From Schlegelella_A sp038225015 (GTDB lineage Bacteria > Pseudomonadota > Gammaproteobacteria > Burkholderiales > Burkholderiaceae_C): a DNA stretch of 9,620 bases. The notes beneath the pieces were generated by a model. That model saw only the letters and a program-made list of their open reading frames with translations. It did no database searches and was not told the DNA's origin. The stretch lies in contig JBBRFB010000126.1 of the NCBI GenBank assembly GCA_038225015.1, positions 1 through 9,620 on the forward strand, read 5' to 3'. Position numbers and translations under genes: made by a program. Shown piece after piece: positions 5,685-9,620 of the stretch (positions are counted from its first letter, which is position 1; every line of letters starts with the position of its first letter).

Positions 5685-7502
5685 ATGGACACGCGCACCT
5701 CGCCGGCCCGCCTGCGAATCGAGCGCATCCGCGAGGTCATGGTGGCTCGAGGCGTGGCCGCCGTCGTCGTGCCGTCGAGCGACCCGCACCTGTCCGAATA
5801 CCTGCCCGAGCGCTGGCAGGCCCGGCAGTGGGCCTCGGGCTTCACCGGCTCGGTCGGCACGCTCGTCGTCACGACCGAGGCGGCAGCGCTCTTCGCCGAC
5901 AGCCGCTACTGGGTGCAGGCCGAGCGCCAGCTCGCCGGCAGCGGCATCGAACTGGTGAGGATGTCGAGCGCGGCGGGCACGCAGTACATCGACTGGCTGT
6001 GCAGCCGCCTGGGTGCCGGCACGAACGTGGCCGTCGACGGCAACGTGATCGGCCTGGCCGAGGCCCGCCAGCTCGAGAGCGGACTCGGCCGCTGCGGCAT
6101 CGGCCTGCGCAGCGACCTCGACGTGATCGGCGAGGCCTGGGTCGACCGGCCGGCAGCGCCCTCGGCCGCCGTGTACGAGCACAGCGCGCCGGAAGCGACG
6201 CAGACGCGGAGTGCTCGCCTGGAGCGCGTGCGCGAGGCGATGCACGCCGTCGGCGCCAGCCACCACGTCGTCTCGACCGTCGACGACATCGCCTGGCTGC
6301 TCAACCTGCGCGGCGCCGACGTCAGCTTCAACCCGGTGTTCCTGGCGCATCTGCTGATCGACCCGGCGGCTGCGACGCTCTTCGTCGGCGCCGGCAAGAT
6401 CGACGCGCTCCTGACGGCGGCCCTCGCCGCGGACGGCGTGCACGTCGCCGACTACGCCGCCGCGGCCGATGCGCTGGCGGCGCTGCCTGCCGAGTCGACG
6501 CTGCTGCTCGATCCGCGTCGCGTGACGCTCGCGGCGCGACAGCGCACGCCGGCCCGGGTCATCGAGGCGATCAACCCGACGACACTCGCCAAGAGCCGCA
6601 AGAGCGCCGCCGAAGCGGCGCACGTGCGCCGGGCCATGGTCGAGGACGGCGCGGCGATGTGCGAGTTCTACGCCTGGTTCGAGGCGGCGCTCGCCGATGC
6701 CGGCCGGCAGGAAGCCATCACCGAGCTGACCATCGACGAGCGGCTGACCGCAGCGCGGGCGAAGCGGCCCGGGTTCGTCGGCCCGAGCTTTGCCACCATC
6801 GCCGCCTTCAAAGCCAACGGCGCCATGCCGCACTACCGGGCGACCGAGGAATCGCACGCCGTCATCGAAGGCGACGGTCTGCTCCTGATCGACTCCGGCG
6901 GCCAGTACCGGTTCGGCACTACCGACATCACGCGCATGTGGCCGGTCGGCCGCCTGAGCGACGCCCAGCGGCGCGACGTGACCCTGGTGCTGCGCGGCAC
7001 GATCGCCCTCAGCCGCACGCGCTTCCCGCGCGGCACGCCGTCACCGATGCTCGATGCCATCGCCCGGGCACCGCTCTGGCAGCACGGCCTCGACTTCGGC
7101 CATGGCACCGGCCACGGCGTCGGCTATTTCCTCAACGTCCACGAGGGGCCGCAGACGATCTCGCGCACCGTCGTCGAGCCGTCGATGGCGATGGAGCCCG
7201 GCATGATCACCAGCATCGAGCCCGGCCTCTATCGACCGGGCCGCTGGGGCGTGCGGGTCGAGAACCTGGTCCTCAACGTGCCGGCCACCGCCGATGCGGT
7301 CTCCGGGGAGTTCGGCGAGTTCCTCGAGTTCGAAACCCTGACGCTCTGCCCGATCGACGTCCGCTGCCTCGACCTGGCGTTGCTGCGCGTCGACGAGATC
7401 GCCTGGCTGAACGGCTACCACGCCCAGGTTCGCGAGCGCCTGACGCCGCAGGTGACCGGCGACGCGCTCGCCTGGCTGCAGCGCCGCACCGCGCCGGTCT
7501 GA
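5685..7502 (+). CDS. Xaa-Pro aminopeptidase, APP1 type (M24B family)
   Basis: This 605-residue cytosolic metallopeptidase is predicted to remove an N-terminal residue preceding proline. It has the three-domain architecture of eukaryote-like aminopeptidase P1 rather than the shorter E. coli PepP: two creatinase-like N-terminal domains (about 8-160 and 170-305), the pita-bread catalytic domain (about 312-530) and an APP1-type C-terminal extension (about 540-602, EFLEFETLTLCPID...). The five metal ligands are present: D403 (LLIDSGGQY), D414 (TTDITR), H477 (HGTGHGVG), E512 (SIEPGLY) and E526 (VRVENL). Family substrate residues such as H383 (PHY) are also visible. The ATG at 5685 gives the standard N-terminus (RLRIERIREVMVARGVAAVVVPSSDPHLSEY). 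It has no clear Shine-Dalgarno and lies 11 bp after ndh, suggesting coupled translation. The same frame is open upstream through ndh, but only as a composition artefact. Confidence 0.95.
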   Translation: MDTRTSPARLRIERIREVMVARGVAAVVVPSSDPHLSEYLPERWQARQWASGFTGSVGTLVVTTEAAALFADSRYWVQAERQLAGSGIELVRMSSAAGTQYIDWLCSRLGAGTNVAVDGNVIGLAEARQLESGLGRCGIGLRSDLDVIGEAWVDRPAAPSAAVYEHSAPEATQTRSARLERVREAMHAVGASHHVVSTVDDIAWLLNLRGADVSFNPVFLAHLLIDPAAATLFVGAGKIDALLTAALAADGVHVADYAAAADALAALPAESTLLLDPRRVTLAARQRTPARVIEAINPTTLAKSRKSAAEAAHVRRAMVEDGAAMCEFYAWFEAALADAGRQEAITELTIDERLTAARAKRPGFVGPSFATIAAFKANGAMPHYRATEESHAVIEGDGLLLIDSGGQYRFGTTDITRMWPVGRLSDAQRRDVTLVLRGTIALSRTRFPRGTPSPMLDAIARAPLWQHGLDFGHGTGHGVGYFLNVHEGPQTISRTVVEPSMAMEPGMITSIEPGLYRPGRWGVRVENLVLNVPATADAVSGEFGEFLEFETLTLCPIDVRCLDLALLRVDEIAWLNGYHAQVRERLTPQVTGDALAWLQRRTAPV

Positions 7503-7510
7503 GCGGGGCC

Positions 7511-7564
7511 GCGACGAGCGAACCGCGCGCGCAGCGTCCGTCGGCCCGGGGCGCGCTTCGTCGC
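7511..7564. other. Imperfect long hairpin after the aminopeptidase gene
   Basis: GCGACGA (7511-7517) pairs with TCGTCGC (7558-7564); GCG/CGC extends the stem past a bulged T, with further GCGC pairing inside. It begins 8 bp after the aminopeptidase stop. No T-run follows, so it is not a canonical intrinsic terminator. It might slow polymerase, protect the 3' end, or be chance. The rest of the 159-bp gap 7503-7661 holds nothing else I can name. Confidence 0.3.
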
Positions 7565-7661
7565 CCGGATCGGGGGCCCGGTCGCAAAGAGGTGCGGCGA
7601 CGCCGTGCCGCTCCGTAGAGACCTGCCAAGCCCTCCCGCCGGCTCAGCCCAGGACCTCGCC

Positions 7662-7856
7662 ATGATCAGCCGCCCCACCGCTTTCGCCGTCGTCTTCGCG
7701 GTCCTCGCCACCGCCACGCTCGCGTTCGCCACCCCCGAGCCGCACGCCCGTGGCGCCATGGTTGCCGCGGCGCCGCCGACCGCGTCTGCCCAGGCGTCGG
7801 CCGTCGTCCACCTGCCACGGGTCGAAGTGATCGGCCAGCGCACGTCGCCGCGCTGA
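7662..7856 (+). CDS. Small exported protein of unknown function
   Basis: This is a 64-residue predicted protein. Residues 1-23 form a clear signal peptide (basic MISRPT, then hydrophobic AFAVVFAVLATATLAFA, with cleavage likely at AFA-TPE). The mature peptide of about 41 residues is Ala-rich and ends VVHLPRVEVIGQRTSPR. The VEVIGQR segment resembles the first strand of TonB-receptor plug domains, but nothing of a receptor follows. It may be a stand-alone small family or a residual N-terminus. The ATG at 7662 is preferred over an in-frame GTG at 7605 because AGGA lies seven bases upstream and because this start puts the signal peptide at the N-terminus. It is on the same strand as the aminopeptidase gene, 159 bp downstream. 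I do not recognise a function. Confidence 0.6.
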   Translation: MISRPTAFAVVFAVLATATLAFATPEPHARGAMVAAAPPTASAQASAVVHLPRVEVIGQRTSPR

Positions 7857-8111
7857 CAGCCGAGGGCGAGTCAGCAGCGGCGGCAACGGGGGCTGAAAGC
7901 GTGCATTAGTCGACGTCGGGCGCCACGCCTCGCAACGCCACGTCCACGCGAGCGACGAGACACCCGATAGGCTGCGCCACCGCCTGAGCCCGGGATTTTT
8001 CTCGGCAAAGGCGCTCAAGGAAACGCCAGCGGTACCGAAATGAAGTCGTCGTGCTCCCGCGGGGGGAGCACCCGCATTCGGTGCCTCTGGGCGTGAGCGG
8101 GCCAGCCTTTC
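7857..8111. other. 255-bp gene-free region before the GGDEF-EAL gene
   Basis: No convincing ORF is present on either strand. A stem CCGGGA-TTTT-TCTCGG (7990-8005, one G-T pair) may act as a weak terminator for the small exported gene, though no T-run follows the stem. GGCG...CGCC around 8010-8027 and the palindrome CGGTACCG follow. A strong hairpin is listed separately. This region must contain the promoter of the GGDEF-EAL gene, but no clear -35/-10 pair is visible. Confidence 0.4.
8051..8084 (+). promoter_or_regulatory. Strong hairpin with an overlapping alternative in the GGDEF-EAL leader
   Basis: GTGCTCCC (8051-8058) and GGGAGCAC (8064-8071) form a perfect 8-bp stem with a 5-base loop, 40 bp before the start codon. 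GCACC (8068-8072), part of its 3' arm, can instead pair with GGTGC (8080-8084). The two stems are mutually exclusive. There is no T-run, so this is not an intrinsic terminator. It may be a leader regulatory structure. I could not match it to the c-di-GMP riboswitch consensus. Confidence 0.35.
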
Positions 8112-9620
8112 ATGATGTTTCTGGATAGCCACAGGCTGCTGCCCTGTATCGCCGGCTACGCGATCAGCGCTGCCCTGATCTGGCTGGGCTGCGAGATCTT
8201 CGCCGTCTCGCGCGGCCGCGCGCCGCGGCTGGCGCGACGCCTGCAGGCCGCGGCAGTCCTCCTGGCCGGCTGCGGCCTGTGGTGGCCGGGCCACTTCCTC
8301 GAGCCCGCCGATCCGGCCGCGGGCGTGCTCGGCATCCCGCTGGCTGCCGGCGTCCTGGCGGTGGCGCTCGCCGGCTCCGCCGGAATCACTGCGATCGCGG
8401 CGACGAGGCGGACGGTGCCCTCCTTTTTCGTCCGCGCCATCCTGACGCTCTTCGTCGGCTATGTGCACTCGGTGTTCGCCACGCCGGGCCTCTTCCGGGC
8501 TGGCATGGCGGGCGGCGCCTGGGGCCCGAGCGTGGCGGTGCTCGTCCTGACCGTCGCCCTGGTCGCGATCGGCCTCGACCGCAAGCCCAGCCGCAAGGTC
8601 CACATGGGGCGGGCCACTGGCGCCATGGTGGCGGCCATGTTGCTGACGATGGCCGCCTCCGTGCCGGGCATCGGCGCCGCGCCAGCGCCCGACTGGGGAC
8701 AGTCGATCCTGATCCTGATCCTCGTGCTCATCGCGGCGGCGTTTCTCGATTCGCTCGGCCAGGCGAGCGACCGCGAACACGAGCCGACGCGGCGCGCCGT
8801 CGCCGCCGTCGCGCCGACGGTCGACAGCCTCACCCAGCTGCCGACCCGCGTCTACTTCGAGGACCGCCTCGCCGCTGCCGCCACCAAGGCCGATGCCGGC
8901 GGCAACCGCCTCGCGCTCCTCTTCATCGACCTCGACGGTTTCAAGCCGGTGAACGACACCTACGGCCATTCGATCGGCGACCTCGTGCTCGAGCAGGTCG
9001 GGCAGCGTCTGAAGGCGATGTCGCGCGGCAAGGACGTGGTCGCGCGCGTCGGCGGCGACGAGTTCCTGCTTCTGCTCACCCACGTCACGACCCAGGAAGC
9101 ACTGGCGCAGGTGGCGATGCGCCTGATCCAGGGCCTGTCGCAGCCGTATGCGGTCGACGGCCGAGAGGTGGTGATCTCTTGCTCCGTCGGCATCGCCGTC
9201 TACCCCGACGGCTGCAGCCACGCCAAGCTCATCGCCCGCGCCGACGCCGCGATGTATGCCTCCAAGCGCACCGGTGGCTCGAGCCACTGCTTCTACTCGC
9301 CGGCCATGGACGCCGATGCCGAGGCCCAGTTCACCTTGCTGCGCGACCTGCGCAAGGCGCTGTCGGCCAAGGAGTTCGAGCTTTACTACCAGCCGAAGAT
9401 CGACGCGAAGAGCGGCAAGGTCACCGCCGTCGAGGCGCTGCTGCGCTGGAAGCATCCGACACACGGCATCCTGCTGCCAAGCGTGTTCATCCCGATCGCC
9501 GAACGCTTCGGCCTGATCGGGTCGATCGGCAACTGGGTCATCGAGGAGTCGTGCCGGCAAAGCCGCCAGTGGCGCGACAAGGGCCTGCGCATGCGGGTCG
9601 CGATCAACCTGTCGGCGCAC
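8112..9620 (+). CDS. Membrane GGDEF-EAL protein (c-di-GMP cyclase/phosphodiesterase) with a degenerate MHYT-like sensor; truncated at right edge
   Basis: 503 codons are visible; the gene continues beyond the window. Residues 1-215 contain about six hydrophobic helices arranged like an MHYT sensor, but the signature motifs are altered (WWPGHF at 57-62, GYVHSVF at 116-122, AAMLLTM at 174-180). The GGDEF domain (about 235-395) has DSLTQLPTR, FIDLDGFKPVND and an intact GGDEF (314-318). RGKD (305-308), five residues before it, is a complete inhibitory I-site. So the cyclase looks catalytically competent. The EAL domain begins at about 405; ELYYQPKID, EALLRW (E441) and the Mg-ligand segment NLSA (499-502) are present before the edge. 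Later catalytic residues are outside. A stop at 8094-8096 limits the start to ATG 8112 or 8115. No strong Shine-Dalgarno is seen. It presumably tunes c-di-GMP levels in response to a membrane signal. Confidence 0.93.
   Translation, partial: MMFLDSHRLLPCIAGYAISAALIWLGCEIFAVSRGRAPRLARRLQAAAVLLAGCGLWWPGHFLEPADPAAGVLGIPLAAGVLAVALAGSAGITAIAATRRTVPSFFVRAILTLFVGYVHSVFATPGLFRAGMAGGAWGPSVAVLVLTVALVAIGLDRKPSRKVHMGRATGAMVAAMLLTMAASVPGIGAAPAPDWGQSILILILVLIAAAFLDSLGQASDREHEPTRRAVAAVAPTVDSLTQLPTRVYFEDRLAAAATKADAGGNRLALLFIDLDGFKPVNDTYGHSIGDLVLEQVGQRLKAMSRGKDVVARVGGDEFLLLLTHVTTQEALAQVAMRLIQGLSQPYAVDGREVVISCSVGIAVYPDGCSHAKLIARADAAMYASKRTGGSSHCFYSPAMDADAEAQFTLLRDLRKALSAKEFELYYQPKIDAKSGKVTAVEALLRWKHPTHGILLPSVFIPIAERFGLIGSIGNWVIEESCRQSRQWRDKGLRMRVAINLSAH

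Noticed and set aside
3255..7502. A 1415-codon open frame on the plus strand covering the kinase, regulator, ndh and aminopeptidase regions
   Set aside because: Only the part from 5685 encodes a recognisable protein. Upstream the translation is Arg/Ala/Pro-rich shadow of real genes in other frames or on the other strand, kept open by extreme GC.
7605..7856. Longer form of the small exported protein starting at GTG 7605
   Set aside because: It would place 19 residues ahead of a well-formed signal peptide; the 7662 ATG has AGGA at good spacing.
7980..8111. A c-di-GMP (GEMM) riboswitch upstream of the GGDEF-EAL gene
   Set aside because: Segments such as GGCAAAG and GGAAACGCC gave a superficial resemblance, but the conserved GEMM core and tetraloop-receptor pattern could not be aligned.
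7644..9620. A 658-codon open frame on the minus strand opposite the GGDEF-EAL gene
   Set aside because: The plus-strand gene has intact catalytic motifs; the antisense translation is low-complexity Arg/Asp/Gly-rich sequence without domains, typical of mirrored codons in GC-rich genes.

Overview
The window is very GC-rich, with strong third-position G/C bias. Long open frames therefore run antisense to most real genes. The gene set (QseBC-type two-component system, DegP/MucD-like periplasmic protease, type II NADH dehydrogenase, APP1-type aminopeptidase P, membrane GGDEF-EAL protein) fits a Gram-negative proteobacterium, most likely a betaproteobacterium. That placement is inference from protein style and composition; no rRNA or tRNA is present to confirm it.

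Layout. The left half is read on the minus strand, in the order response regulator (4226-3522), sensor kinase (3525-2170), Do-family protease (2075-567), intrinsic terminator (524-546), then the first 92 codons of a secreted protein that runs off the left edge (277-1). The right half is read on the plus strand: type II NADH dehydrogenase (4354-5673), Xaa-Pro aminopeptidase (5685-7502), a 64-residue exported peptide (7662-7856), then a GGDEF-EAL protein (from 8112) that runs off the right edge. A 127-bp divergent promoter region (4227-4353) separates the two halves.

The most informative non-coding signal is a phased repeat array at 2122-2173, between the sensor kinase gene and the protease gene. 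GTTAGG/ATTAGG hexamers (CCTAAC on the coding strand) start at 2136, 2147, 2158 and 2169, exactly 11 bp apart, and a fifth GTTAG lies 14 bp further on. This is the layout expected for tandem binding of an OmpR/PhoB-family regulator. It suggests that the adjacent response regulator directly controls the protease gene, giving a compact envelope-stress module of sensor, regulator and periplasmic protease/chaperone.

Other points of note: an extra loop of about 11 residues right after the phospho-acceptor Asp of the response regulator; a six-helix N-terminal region of the GGDEF-EAL protein that looks like an MHYT sensor with eroded signature motifs; and two leaders, upstream of the left-edge gene and of the GGDEF-EAL gene, that can form competing hairpins. 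I see no CRISPR array, insertion sequence, tRNA, rRNA or phage gene.
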